Source: Streptomyces endophytica
Lineage (GTDB): Bacteria; Actinomycetota; Actinomycetes; Streptomycetales; Streptomycetaceae
Direction of reading: 5' to 3'
Length of the DNA stretch: 64,000 nucleotides
NCBI RefSeq assembly: GCF_026153355.1
Contig: NZ_CP110636.1
Coordinates: forward strand, 5,270,001-5,334,000
A program made the translations under genes and the position numbers. This document shows, piece after piece, positions 25,401 through 34,865 of the stretch. Every line of letters begins with the position of its first letter. Position 1 is the stretch's first letter. Below the pieces are notes generated by a model. The model was not told the origin of the DNA, did not search any database, and saw only the letters and a list, made by a program, of their open reading frames with translations.

Positions 25401-28400
25401 GACGTAGGCGGGGTGGCCGGGGTCCAGCGGCCGGACCCGCTCGGCGTCGGTCAGGTCGTGCGCGGGGCCGGCGGCGAGCGCGTCGGCGGTGCCTGGCTCG
25501 TCCAGGACGAGTGCCTCGGTGCCCTCCGGGAGGCAGCCGGCCGTCTCGCGGGTGGTGAGGACCACGGCGGGGCGGGCGTCGGCGAGCATGAAGCGGATGC
25601 GGTCGGCCGGATAGCCGGGGTCCACCGGCAGGTAGCCGGCGCCCGCCTTGAGCACCGCCCACAGGACGGTGAGCAGGTCGGCGGAGCGCGGCAGCGCCAG
25701 CGCCACCAGGGACTCGGGGCCGGCGCCGCGGGCGGCCAGCATCCGGGCCAGCCGGTTGGCGCGGCGGTTCACCTCGGCGTAGCTGAGCCGGGTCTCCCCG
25801 CAGACCACGGCGGTGCGGTCGGGGGTCCGGGCGGTCTGCTCCTCGAAGAGCGCCGGCAGCGTCGTCTCGCGGCCGGGCGCCTGCGGGGTGTTCCAGGCGT
25901 CGAGCATGGTGCGCCGCTCGTCGTCGGTGAGCAGCGGGAGTTCGGCGACGGTCCGGTGCGGGCCGTCGGCCATGCCCGCCAGCAGCAGGTGCAGATGGCG
26001 GGCCAGCCGGGCCGCGGTCGCGGCGTCGAACAGGTCGGTGTTGTACTCGACGGTCAGCCCGAACGAGCCGTCGCCGCGCGGCAGGAACTCCAGCACCAGG
26101 TCGAAGCGGGCGGCCGGGCGCGGCAACGGGTGCTCGTCGATCCGGACGCCGCCGGCCCGCCCGGGCGGCACCATGGCGGTCTGCTGGACGACGAGGACCT
26201 GCACCAGCGGCGTGCGGCTGGGGTCGCGGGGCGGCGCGAGCTCCTCGACGACCCGGTCGAAGGGCACCCCGTCATGGGCGAAGGCGTCCAGCAGCGTCGC
26301 CCGCATGCCGTCCAGGAAGCGGTCGACGGTGGCGGTGCCGTCCACATCGCTGCGCAGCACCACGGTGTTGACGAAGAAGCCGGCCACCTCCTCCAGTTCC
26401 CGGCGGTCGCGGCCGTTGGTGACGGTGCCGAAGGCGATGTCCCGCTGGCCGGTGTAGCGGGAGAACAGCACCGCGGCCGCGCCGGAGAACAGGGTGAACA
26501 GGGTGGTGCCCTTGGCCCGCGCGAGCCGGGACAGGCGGTCGGTGAGGTCGGCGGGCAGTTCGTGCCGGTGGGCGGCGCCCGCCGTGGTGCGCACCGGCGG
26601 CCGGGGCCGGTCGGCGGGCAGGTCCAGCTGCGGCAGGCCGGCCAGCTGCCGCTTCCAGTACGCGAGGTCGTCGGCCTGCCGCTCCGGGGCCGGCCGACCG
26701 TGCTCCCAGAGCGCGAAGTCCGGGTACTGGAGGGCGGGTTCGGGGAGACCGTCGGGGGTCCCCGCGGCCTCCGCGGCGTAGAGCGCGGCCAGTTCGCGGA
26801 CGAGGAGGCCGACCGACCAGCCGTCGGTGACGATGTGGTGCTGGGCCAGGAGCAGCAGGTGCTCGTCCTCGTCGAGCCGGACGAGCAGGGCCCGGGTCAG
26901 CGGTCCCTGGTCCAGGTCGTAGGCGCGCTGGAGCTCCTCGGTGAGCAGGCGCTCGGCCTCTTCGGGCGCCGGGCGGCCGGCCGGGTGCGCAGGTCGGCGG
27001 TGCGCAGCGGCAGGGCGGCGGGGCCGTCGACCCGCTGCACCACGCGTCCGTCGACCATCGTGAAGGTGGTGCGGAGCGCGTCATGGCGGGCGGCGAGCCG
27101 GTCCAGGGCGCGGCCGAGCGCCCCGGTGTCCAGCGGGCCGCGCAGCCGCAATCCCACGCCGGTGTGGTACTCGGTGCCGCCGGGGGTGAGGTCGTCGAGG
27201 AACCACAGGCGCTGCTGGGCGCGGGAGAGCGGCAGCGCGCCGGTGCGCGGGGCCGCGGTGACCGGCCCCGACGGGTCGTGGGTGTCCGCCGCGTCGAGGA
27301 GGGCGGCCAGCCCGGCCACGGTCCGGGCGGTGAACAGGTCCCGCACGGTCAGCCGGACGGCCCGTTCGTCCCGGATGCGGGAGAGCACGCGGACGGCCAC
27401 GACGGAGTCGCCCCCGAGGGCGAAGAAGTCGTCGTCGGCGCCAACGGGTCGGACGTCCAGGACGTCGGACCAGATGGCGGCGACGGTCCGCTCGGCGGGC
27501 GTCCGGGGCGGGGTGTGGCCGGTGCCGTGGAGCGGGCCGGGCGCGGGCAGGGCGCGCCGGTCGACCTTGTGGTGCGCGGTGAGCGGGAGGGCGTCCAGGA
27601 CGACGACGGCGGCCGGGACCATGTGGGCCGGCAGGGTGCGGGCGACCGCCGTCCGCAGCGTCCCGGGCCGCGGGGCGCGGGCCGGGTCGGCGGCCGTGAC
27701 GTAGCCGACCAGCCGCTGCCGTCCGGGCTCGTCCTCGCGCACCACGACGACGGCTTCGCCCACGTCCTCCTGGTCCGCCAACGCCGCCTCGATCTCGCCG
27801 AGTTCGACGCGGAAGCCGCGGATCTTGACCTGGTGGTCGGTCCGCCCGAGGAACTCCAGGTCGCCGTCGGCGTTCCGGCGCGCCAGGTCGCCGGTGCGGT
27901 AGAGCCTGCTGCCGGCCGGCCCGTACGGATCGGCCACGAAGCGCGCGGCGGTCAGGCCCGGGCGGCCGAGGTAGCCGCGGGCCACCCCCTCGCCGCCGAT
28001 GTACAGCTCACCGGCGGCTCCCGGCGGCACCGGCCGCATCGCCTCGTCGAGCACGTGGACCTGGGTGCGGGGCAGCGGCCGGCCGATCGGCGGGGTGCCC
28101 GCGCCGACGGCCAGCGGCCCGGTCCAGGAGGCGACCACCGTGGCCTCGGTGGGGCCGTAGGAGTTGATGAGCCGGCGGCCCGCCGCCCAGCGGTCGGCCA
28201 GGTCGGCCGGGCAGGCCTCGGCTCCCACGATCAGGGTGCGCAGGTCCGGCAGCGGATGGCCGTCCGCCGGGCCGGGCAGCGTGCCGAGCGCCGCCGGCGG
28301 GATCAGCGCATGGCTGATCCGGTGTTCCCGCAGCACCTCGGCGAGTTCGTCCCCCAGCCACGGGCCGTCCGGCGGGATGACGAGGGTCGCTCCCGACAGC

Positions 28401-29082
28401 AGGGAGATGCACAGTTCCAGGACGGACGCGTCGAAGCTGGGCGAGGAGAACTGCAGCACCCGGTCGCCCGGCCCGACGGCGTATCGTTCCTGCGCCGCGG
28501 CGGTGAAGGCACCCAGGCCGGTATGGGACACCACCACGCCCTTGGGCACGCCGGTCGAGCCGGAGGTGTAGATGACGTAGGCCGGGTGCCCGGGGCGCAG
28601 CGGGGCGAGCCGGTCGGTGTCCTGCGGGGCGTGGTCCGGGCCGGTCGCGCGGCGGATCCGGTCCGGGTCGTCGAGGACCACCGCCGGCGCCGCGTCGGAC
28701 AGCAACAACTCCCGGCGTTCGGCGGGTAGGCCGGATCGACCGGCAGGAAGGCGCCGCCGGCCTTGGCCACCGCGAGTTCCGCCACGATCAGTTCGACCGA
28801 GCGCGGCAGCACCAGCGCCACCGTGCGCTCCGGCCCCACCCCGTCCGCGATCAGCTCGTGCGCAAGGCGGTTGGCCCAGGCGTCGGCCTCGCGGTAGGAC
28901 CAGGTCCGCCGGCCGTCCGTCACCGCGGGCGCCTCGGGGGCGCGGGCCACCCAGGCCGCGAACAGTTCGGCGAGCGGGGAGCGCGGCACCGGACGGACCG
29001 GCTCGGCCCCGGGAACCTGCGGAACGGTCCGGTCCTGCGCTGTTCCGGACGCGGGTACGGAGTTCTGGGGCTGGTCCGTCAT
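10456..29082 (-). CDS. Non-ribosomal peptide synthetase A, five modules, starts with A-T
   Basis: First NRPS of the line, about 6,210 residues if the frame is restored. Domains: A1-T1 (28990-27300); C-A2-T2-E (27230-22760); C-A3-T3-E (22730-18200); C-A4-T4-E (18160-13650); C-A5-T5 (13610-10540). There is no starter C domain, so synthesis should begin with a free amino acid, not a fatty acyl chain. C domains after E carry HHxxLDGWS (DCL type), while the one after T1 carries HHIVTDGWS (LCL), so domain types agree with colinear L/D use. Pocket codes by eye: A1 and A5 DALLIGSVVK, A2 and A4 DVFSVAIVYK, A3 DAYWWGGTFK (Val-like). Start ATG 29082 has GAAGGA about 10 bases upstream. Coding continuity is kept only by jumping frame near 28722, 26975, 24803, 19817, 12955 and 10570, each one missing base, mostly in G/C runs. 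Stop overlaps the NRPS B start region. Confidence 0.93.
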
Positions 29083-29225
29083 GGAGGTCAGTCCTTCGGG
29101 GCGGGGACGGAAAGGGTGCAGCGGTGCGCCGAGCGGCCCGGGTGAGCGGTCCCGGACGAGTGGGGGTGGTACGGGCGGGTCCGGCGCACGAAGGGGGGCG
29201 CGCGGAACCGCCGGGCTGGGAGCGG

Positions 29226-30575
29226 TCAGCCGAGGTCGGTGCGGCGTGCCATCCGGCCGGAGATCTGGAGCCGGTCGATCGCGCCGGTGTCCGGATCGCG
29301 GAGGAAGCGTCCGCCGGGCACCCGGCGGCCGGTGGCGGGGTCCACCAGGTCGCAGCTCAGGTCCGGATGACAGACCAGCGGGGCGGGGCTGTCGCCGTTG
29401 ACGGACAGGGTCAGGGAACCCTGCTCGTCGGCCGTGACGCGGTAGTCGACGGTGCCGTTGCGGTAGGTACCGGCGCACTGGGGAAGTGCGCGGACGGGGG
29501 CGCCGTCGCGCGGACCGGGGGCGGGCGGGACGCGCACGCCGGCGATCCGGTCGAGGTCGTCGGCCAGTTCGTGCCACAGGGCGGTGCCGCTGTTGGCGTT
29601 GCTGGTGAAGGCGACGACCTCGCCGCTGTCCGGTTCGGCCCGCAGGAAGCAGGACGTGCCCTGGGCGTTGCCGTCATGGCCGCACCACTGCCGGCCGCCG
29701 TCCTGGAAGAGCGCCAGGCCCAGTCCCCAGGCATCCGCGAGGACTCCCGGGTGGGCACCGGGGACGGGGCGGCGCATCTCCGCGGCGTCCTCCTCCGTCA
29801 GCACCGTACGGGGGCCTTCGCCGGTCAACGCCCGCCCCAGCGCGACCAGATCGAGCGCACTGGCCAGCAGCGCGCCGGCCGGTGCCTCCACCGGCGCCAG
29901 GGTCTGCTGCACCGGGCGGACGCGGCCGGTCAGGGCGTTCGCGGAGTGGCCGCGCGCCACCGGTCTCGCGGGTACGGCGTCGGTGAGGAAGGCCGGTGCG
30001 GTGCCCAGGGGTTCGAGCAGGAAGGCCCGTACGGCCTCCTGCCAGGACATGCCGGTCACCTCTTCGACCAGCCGTCCGGCGGCGACGTATCCGGCGTTGG
30101 AGTAGGAGAAGCCGGTGCCGGGCGGGCACACGGTGGCGGTGGCGTGGCCGGACAGGTAGCGGGCCGGGGTCAGCGCCGCCGCGTCGTCGGAGTCGGGCCC
30201 CGTCGGGAGACCGGCGGTGTGGCTGAGCAGCTGCCGCACGGTCGTCCGCGGCAGCCGCGCCAGCTCCGGTACGTACGTGCCGACGGGGTCGGTCAGCGAC
30301 ACATCGCCGTCGGCGACGAGCAGCATGACCACGGCCGCGGTGTAGACCTTGGTGACGGACCCCAGCGGCACCGCGGTGCCACTGCCCACCGGTTCCCCGG
30401 TGGCGGCGTCCGCGACCCCCGTGTGCACCGCGTACGTCACCCCGCCCGTATGCAGGGCGAGTTGGGCTCCGGGCACCTGGTGGGCGCGGGCGAGGGTGTC
30501 CAGACGCTCCTGTAAGAGGCGTCGTATCTGCGTCGGCTGCCGGGTGGTGACCGGAGCAGGCGTGGCGTACGGCAT
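29226..30575 (-). CDS. Stand-alone serine hydrolase, PBP-type thioesterase (SurE-like) candidate
   Basis: 449 residues of the serine beta-lactamase/penicillin-binding-protein fold. Visible catalytic motifs are SVTK (Ser73, Lys76), YSN (Tyr158, Asn160) and HDG (His300-Gly302), followed by a lipocalin-like C-terminal domain from about residue 350. There is no signal peptide or membrane segment, so the protein should be cytoplasmic, unlike true PBPs and secreted beta-lactamases. It lies between the P450 and NRPS A on the same strand, 143 bases before the NRPS start. This architecture and context match the trans-acting cyclases SurE, Ulm16 and MppK-type proteins, which release NRPS chains by head-to-tail cyclisation and favour a D residue at the C-terminus. 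Role is inferred from motifs and context; a D-aminopeptidase or esterase is the alternative. ATG 30575 has GGGAG about 11 bases upstream. Confidence 0.82.
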   Translation of the reverse strand: MPYATPAPVTTRQPTQIRRLLQERLDTLARAHQVPGAQLALHTGGVTYAVHTGVADAATGEPVGSGTAVPLGSVTKVYTAAVVMLLVADGDVSLTDPVGTYVPELARLPRTTVRQLLSHTAGLPTGPDSDDAAALTPARYLSGHATATVCPPGTGFSYSNAGYVAAGRLVEEVTGMSWQEAVRAFLLEPLGTAPAFLTDAVPARPVARGHSANALTGRVRPVQQTLAPVEAPAGALLASALDLVALGRALTGEGPRTVLTEEDAAEMRRPVPGAHPGVLADAWGLGLALFQDGGRQWCGHDGNAQGTSCFLRAEPDSGEVVAFTSNANSGTALWHELADDLDRIAGVRVPPAPGPRDGAPVRALPQCAGTYRNGTVDYRVTADEQGSLTLSVNGDSPAPLVCHPDLSCDLVDPATGRRVPGGRFLRDPDTGAIDRLQISGRMARRTDLG

Positions 30576-30635
30576 GAGAAGGGAACTCCCGGAATCGGGG
30601 ACGAAGGAGGGATGACGCGCGGCCCGCCGGGCGGG

Positions 30636-31844
30636 CTATCGCCGCTGAACCTCGACCGGCAGTCGGCGGACGCTGACGATGACGGCCGGATTCTGCAGCT
30701 CGACCTCGTCGCGACAGGGGATCGCCAGAGCGGAGAAACGATCCATCAGCTGCCGCAGCGCGATCCGGGCCTCCAGCCTGGCCAGGGGGGCACCGAAACA
30801 GAAGTGGATGCCGTGCCCGAACGTCAGGTGGGGATTGGGGCTGCGGGTCACGTCGAAGACGTCGGGGTCGGCGAACCGGCCGGCATCGCGGTTGGCGGTG
30901 GCCAGGTTCGCCATCACCACGGAGTTCGCGGGGATGGTCCGGCCGGCGAGCTCGACGTCGCGGGTGGTGCGGCGGCCCAGTTCGGGGAACGGCGGGAGCC
31001 AGCGCAGCACCTCCTCGATGGCGTCCGGCAGCCGGCCGGGCTCGGCCCGCAGCAGCGCGGCGGCCTCCGGGTACTGGTCGAAGGTCACCACGGCGTTGCC
31101 GAGCAGCGCGGTCGTGGTGATGTGCCCGGCCACCAGCAACAGGGCCACGAACCCGACGATCTCCTCGTCCGCCAGCCGGGTGCCGTCCACCTCGGCCGCC
31201 AGCAGCCGGCCGATCAGCCCGTCGCCCGGGTCCTTCCGCTGCTGCCGGATGTGGTCCAGGAAGTAGCCGTTCATCTCGCGGACGGTCGGCGCGATGGAAT
31301 CCAGCGCCTGCTCCACATCCGCCATGTCCAGCGATTCGCCGATGCCGTCCCCGGCGAACAGGGTGGTCGCCCAGTCCTGGAACATCCCGCGGTCGCTGAC
31401 CGGCACGCCCATCAGCTCGGCGATCACGATGATCGGCAGCGGGTAGGCCAGCGCGTCCGCCAGGTCGAACCGGTCGTGGTCCGCCACGGCGTCCAGCAGT
31501 TCCCGGGTGATGGCCTCGATCCTCGGCTCCAGCCCGGCTACCACGCGCGGGGTGAACGCCTGGCTGACCAGGGTCCGCAGGGTGCGGTGCGCCGGCGGGT
31601 CCATCCCGACGAAGTTGCCCCGGCGGAAGGCCTCGAAGTCCTCCTGGGTGGGGACCAGGCCCGAGAAGTCGGAGGAGTACGTCGCCGGGTCGGCGAGCAC
31701 GGCGGTGACCCCGCGGTGATCCGCCACCTGCCACAGCTTCTGGTCCTCGTCGTAGCGGACCGGACCGGCCTCCCGCCGCGTGCTCCACCGGTCGAGGAGC
31801 GCGTCGAAGGCGAAAGGGGCCCGGCTCACCTGCTTGCTGGTCAC
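30636..31844 (-). CDS. Cytochrome P450, probable NRPS tailoring enzyme
   Basis: 402-residue bacterial class I P450. Seen: I-helix AGHITTT (239-245), ExxR (E278-R281) and the heme loop FGHGIHFCFG with Cys349 as thiolate ligand. It is the first gene of the leftward operon that continues into the hydrolase and both NRPSs, with 60 bases to the next gene, so it probably oxidises an amino acid on a T domain or the finished peptide; the substrate cannot be read from sequence. Start chosen at GTG 31844 because GGGAGA sits 7 bases upstream and it gives the usual family length; the frame stays open much further upstream but that part looks non-coding. No ferredoxin gene is beside it, so redox partners must come from elsewhere. 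Confidence 0.9.
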   Translation of the reverse strand: MTSKQVSRAPFAFDALLDRWSTRREAGPVRYDEDQKLWQVADHRGVTAVLADPATYSSDFSGLVPTQEDFEAFRRGNFVGMDPPAHRTLRTLVSQAFTPRVVAGLEPRIEAITRELLDAVADHDRFDLADALAYPLPIIVIAELMGVPVSDRGMFQDWATTLFAGDGIGESLDMADVEQALDSIAPTVREMNGYFLDHIRQQRKDPGDGLIGRLLAAEVDGTRLADEEIVGFVALLLVAGHITTTALLGNAVVTFDQYPEAAALLRAEPGRLPDAIEEVLRWLPPFPELGRRTTRDVELAGRTIPANSVVMANLATANRDAGRFADPDVFDVTRSPNPHLTFGHGIHFCFGAPLARLEARIALRQLMDRFSALAIPCRDEVELQNPAVIVSVRRLPVEVQRR

Positions 31845-33060
31845 CGCTTCTCCCTGAAGGCCGGACGGAAACGGGGGGCGGAGCAGGAAAAGGAGCATTC
31901 TCCGCGCGGGGGCGGTGCCCCTATCGGTCCGCAGCCGGGTATGCCGCCGGATAAGCACCTTTCCGAACGGCACGAGGAACTCACTGTCACCGCAAACTCC
32001 AGATCCTGTTGCTGGCTGCCGAGTTGTCGTTGTGCATGCGTTTCGCGCCGCGTCGCCCAGGCTGCCCATGACGAAATGACCGCAGCCGGAACGGCGGTAG
32101 CGGTATTCACGATGTCACCGGCGTCACCGGTGGAATGGCGCAGCGTACGCACCGGTCAGCGCGCCGGCCCGGTGGCCGACGGTCTTATGCGGCCGTGCGG
32201 GCCGGGCGGTGCCTTTGGCCGACCGCGACGGCCGCATATGCGTCCGGGCGCGGACAGCCGACGAGATACCGTCCGGGCCTCGCCGTGTACCCCCTCCGCC
32301 TCGATGCACACATCCGATGCGATGCGGACATCTGCGGGGTCCTTTCCCCGCTCCGCGTCCCCGCGAGGACGCCCGGCGGCCCATGCACCATGGCCCGGCT
32401 CGCTATCACAGACCCCCCACATAAGAGCTGCTGACAACCGACGCGCACCTGAATCCCCTCGGCACGTCGCAGCCCATTACATACGAGCCGGCGACGCCCG
32501 AAAGGAGGAACGAGAGAAGAGTACGTATTACCGACAAGTACCGTTCGGCATTCTCTACGATCCGTGCTGCAGAAGCTTTTTGCGCCAGTTCGACGTGGCC
32601 ACAGTCTCACCCCCGGTGACGCACTAGCAACCCCCACCAAGACTAACCGAGGGTAACTTTTACCCTCATTTACTTGAACGCCCGCCAACCCCGGAGACCT
32701 CCGTTGCACATGGGACGAGGGAATCGTCCGCCCGTTCGAACAAGGGCCCAGGCCGGCAGCCGCAACGGGACCGCCCGGCGGGCCGGAAGTGTACGCGAGC
32801 ACAGTTCTTCACGGGGAGGATTCTGCAGTGCCGGTCCAGCCAGGAAGAGGCCGCACCCGATGTCTGACTTTCGACGGCCTATTCATGGCCGAATTTCATG
32901 CATTGCCAGGGGGCGTACGCCGGAGTACTCGTCTCTCGGCCGGATTTGCCGGAATGCCCTGGCGAGGCGGGTCGCCGCGGGAGGGCACCCGGTGGGCTCC
33001 CCCGCCGCGGAGGGTGGGCCCCGCGCGCGCCCCGGAGGGGCGGGATGTGAAGATGCCACC
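31845..33060. other. Long divergent intergenic region, NRPS operon / cyclophilin
   Basis: About 1.2 kb without a convincing gene. The part from 32400 to 32690 is clearly richer in A and T than the surroundings and contains a perfect inverted repeat (32649-32667). A strong ribosome-binding-site-like AAAGGAGGAA near 32500 is not followed by a usable start codon. The promoter of the leftward P450-NRPS operon and that of the rightward cyclophilin gene must lie here; I could not assign -10/-35 boxes with confidence. Confidence 0.6.
32649..32667. promoter_or_regulatory. Perfect inverted repeat, candidate operator
   Basis: Arms GAGGGTAA and TTACCCTC are perfect reverse complements of 8 bases separated by CTT. 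The site lies in the AT-richer stretch between the NRPS operon and cyclophilin. It has the size of a dimeric repressor or activator site and no T-run that would suggest a terminator. The regulator is unknown. Confidence 0.45.
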
Positions 33061-33561
33061 ATGAGCAACAACAACGTGTACTTCGACATCACCATCGACG
33101 GCGAGCCGGCCGGCCGGATCGTCTTCACCCTGTTCGACGACGTGGTCCCCCAGACCGCACGGAACTTCCGCGAGCTCGCCACCGGCCAGAACGGCTTCGG
33201 CTACGAGGGCTCCGGCTTCCACCGGGTCATCCCGGCCTTCATGCTCCAGGGCGGTGACTTCACGGCCGGCAACGGGACCGGCGGCAAGAGCATCTACGGC
33301 GAGAAGTTCCCGGACGAGAACTTCCAGATCAAGCACACCAAGCCCGGCCAGCTGTCGATGGCCAACGCGGGCCCGAACACCAACGGTTCGCAGTTCTTCA
33401 TCACCACCATCGTCACCGACTGGCTCGACAACAAGCACGTCGTCTTCGGCGAGGTCGTCGAGGGCATGGACGTCGTGAAGAAGATCGAGGCCCTGGGCTC
33501 GAGCAGCGGTGCCACGAGCGCCAAGATCGTCATCGCCAAGTCGGGCGTGGTCGGCGAGTAG
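33061..33561 (+). CDS. Cyclophilin-type peptidyl-prolyl cis-trans isomerase
   Basis: 166 residues, the usual length of a single-domain cytosolic cyclophilin. Catalyses cis-trans isomerisation of X-Pro bonds in protein folding. Active-site segments are present: FHRVIPAFMLQGGDF (catalytic Arg in FHRV), then NGSQFFITT and the W of TDWLDNKHVVFG. No signal peptide. ATG 33061 was chosen because the family's conserved N-terminus begins there; upstream in-frame sequence is Arg/Pro-rich and non-coding in character. The ribosome site is weak (GAAG about 7 bases upstream). It is followed by its own terminator, so it is probably monocistronic and unrelated to the NRPS cluster. Confidence 0.96.
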   Translation: MSNNNVYFDITIDGEPAGRIVFTLFDDVVPQTARNFRELATGQNGFGYEGSGFHRVIPAFMLQGGDFTAGNGTGGKSIYGEKFPDENFQIKHTKPGQLSMANAGPNTNGSQFFITTIVTDWLDNKHVVFGEVVEGMDVVKKIEALGSSSGATSAKIVIAKSGVVGE

Positions 33562-33580
33562 TCCCTCCTCGGAACCGAGC

Positions 33581-33609
33581 CCGAGCGCCCCTCACGCGGG
33601 GGCGCTCGG
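33581..33609 (+). terminator. Hairpin terminator after the cyclophilin gene
   Basis: Arms CCGAGCGCCCC (33581-33591) and GGGGCGCTCGG (33599-33609) pair perfectly over 11 bases, 20 bases after the stop codon. There is no long T-run, as is common for Streptomyces terminators. Confidence 0.75.
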
Positions 33610-33721
33610 CCGTTTCCGCCCGCTCGACGGCCGCCGAGCCGTTCCCAGGCACTGGCGCCGGCGCCTCCAGCGCGATGAGGTGGCTTCCACGCGGACGGGA
33701 GCGGACGGGAGGAGTGCGGGC

Positions 33722-34681
33722 ATGGAGTTGGAGCTTCGGCACCTGAGGGTGCTGTGCGCGATCGCCGACGCCGGGAGTGTGGGCCGGGCGGCCTCGGAAC
33801 TGGGGTACTCGCAGCCGGCGATGAGCACCCAACTCCAGCGGATCGAGCGGCACTTCGGACGCCCGCTGTTCGAGCGGCGCCCTTCGGGCGTCGAGCTGAC
33901 GCGGTACGGCACAGAGGTCCTGGCACAGGCCCGGGACGTCCTGGCCCGGGCGGCCGCGATAGGGCGCCTGCCGGCCGCGGGCCCGCGCGCCGGCCGGCCG
34001 CTCCGCCTCGCGGCGACCAACTCGCCGGTGCTCGCCGGCATGCTGGTCCGGCTCCGCAGCCGGCTGTCCGATCTCGCGCTGACGGTGAGCAGCGTGTATC
34101 CGTCCTCGGAGATCGTCGAGCTCCTGGAGCGCGGCGAGGTGGACGCCGCGATCGCCGCCGACTACCCCGGACGTGAGCTGCGGCACTCCGCCGCCGTGGC
34201 GCACCGCGGGATCGTCACCGAGCCGAGCTTCGTCGCCCTGCCGTCCGGGCACCGGCTGCAGCACTGCCAGGAGGTGGCGCTCGCCGACCTGGCCGACGAC
34301 CCGTGGTTCCTCACCCCGGACGACGGCGCGGGCTGGCCGGGCGTCTTCTACGCGGCCTGCGACGCGGCCGGCTTCACCCCGGCGGCGGTGCATGAATTCC
34401 TGGGCGACCAACAGCAGTTGCAGAACATGATCGCCGAGGGGCTGGGGGCCTCCATCGTGCAGGCGACGTTCCGGCCGATCCCCGGCGTCCTCGTCAAACC
34501 GCTGGCCGGCACGCCCTTGTGGTGCCGTTATGTGCTGGCCTGGCGGCACGGGAGCCCTGCCGACGAGGTCGCGGACACCCTCTTCACCTCCGCCGCCGCG
34601 GCGTACCGCGCGCTCATCGCGCAGTCACCGCACTTCCGTTCCTGGGCCTCACGCACCTGGAACGTGACGACCAGACCGTAA
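33722..34681 (+). CDS. LysR-family transcriptional regulator
   Basis: 319 residues. N-terminal winged helix-turn-helix (about 1-65: LRHLRVLCAIADAGSVGRAA, LGYSQPAMSTQLQRIE), then a periplasmic-binding-protein-like effector domain (about 95-300). Typical length for the family. ATG 33722 is preceded by GGGAGGAG. It lies between cyclophilin and the collagenase, both on the same strand, with its own upstream gap; no divergent partner gene, so the regulated target is not evident. Autoregulation or control of the neighbouring collagenase is possible but nothing in the sequence shows it. Confidence 0.93.
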   Translation: MELELRHLRVLCAIADAGSVGRAASELGYSQPAMSTQLQRIERHFGRPLFERRPSGVELTRYGTEVLAQARDVLARAAAIGRLPAAGPRAGRPLRLAATNSPVLAGMLVRLRSRLSDLALTVSSVYPSSEIVELLERGEVDAAIAADYPGRELRHSAAVAHRGIVTEPSFVALPSGHRLQHCQEVALADLADDPWFLTPDDGAGWPGVFYAACDAAGFTPAAVHEFLGDQQQLQNMIAEGLGASIVQATFRPIPGVLVKPLAGTPLWCRYVLAWRHGSPADEVADTLFTSAAAAYRALIAQSPHFRSWASRTWNVTTRP

Positions 34682-34865
34682 CCGGCCCGCCCAAGTCCCC
34701 GATGAGCCACTGGGGTTCCTGAGGTCCGTGAGTCCCAAGGTTATGGCCATGGTGTGCCATGTGCTATGTCACACCGTATTGTCGCGGCCCGGCGCGCGCT
34801 GAGAAGGTGCCAGCCACGCCTCAGCCCCATTCCGAGGCGTATCTCACCCCCACGAAGGAGCATGG

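Noticed and set aside
31841..32152. 103-codon frame whose stop overlaps the P450 GTG (GTGA).
   Set aside because: The overlap looked like coupling, but the sequence is low-complexity (Ser, Arg, Pro, Cys) with no good ribosome site; more likely P450 leader.
32185..32802. 205-codon minus-strand frame in the NRPS leader region.
   Set aside because: No ordered codon use, no domain, and it crosses the inverted repeat and AT-rich promoter-like region.
32674..33060. In-frame N-terminal extension of cyclophilin.
   Set aside because: The family begins at ATG 33061 and the extension is Arg/Gly/Pro-rich.
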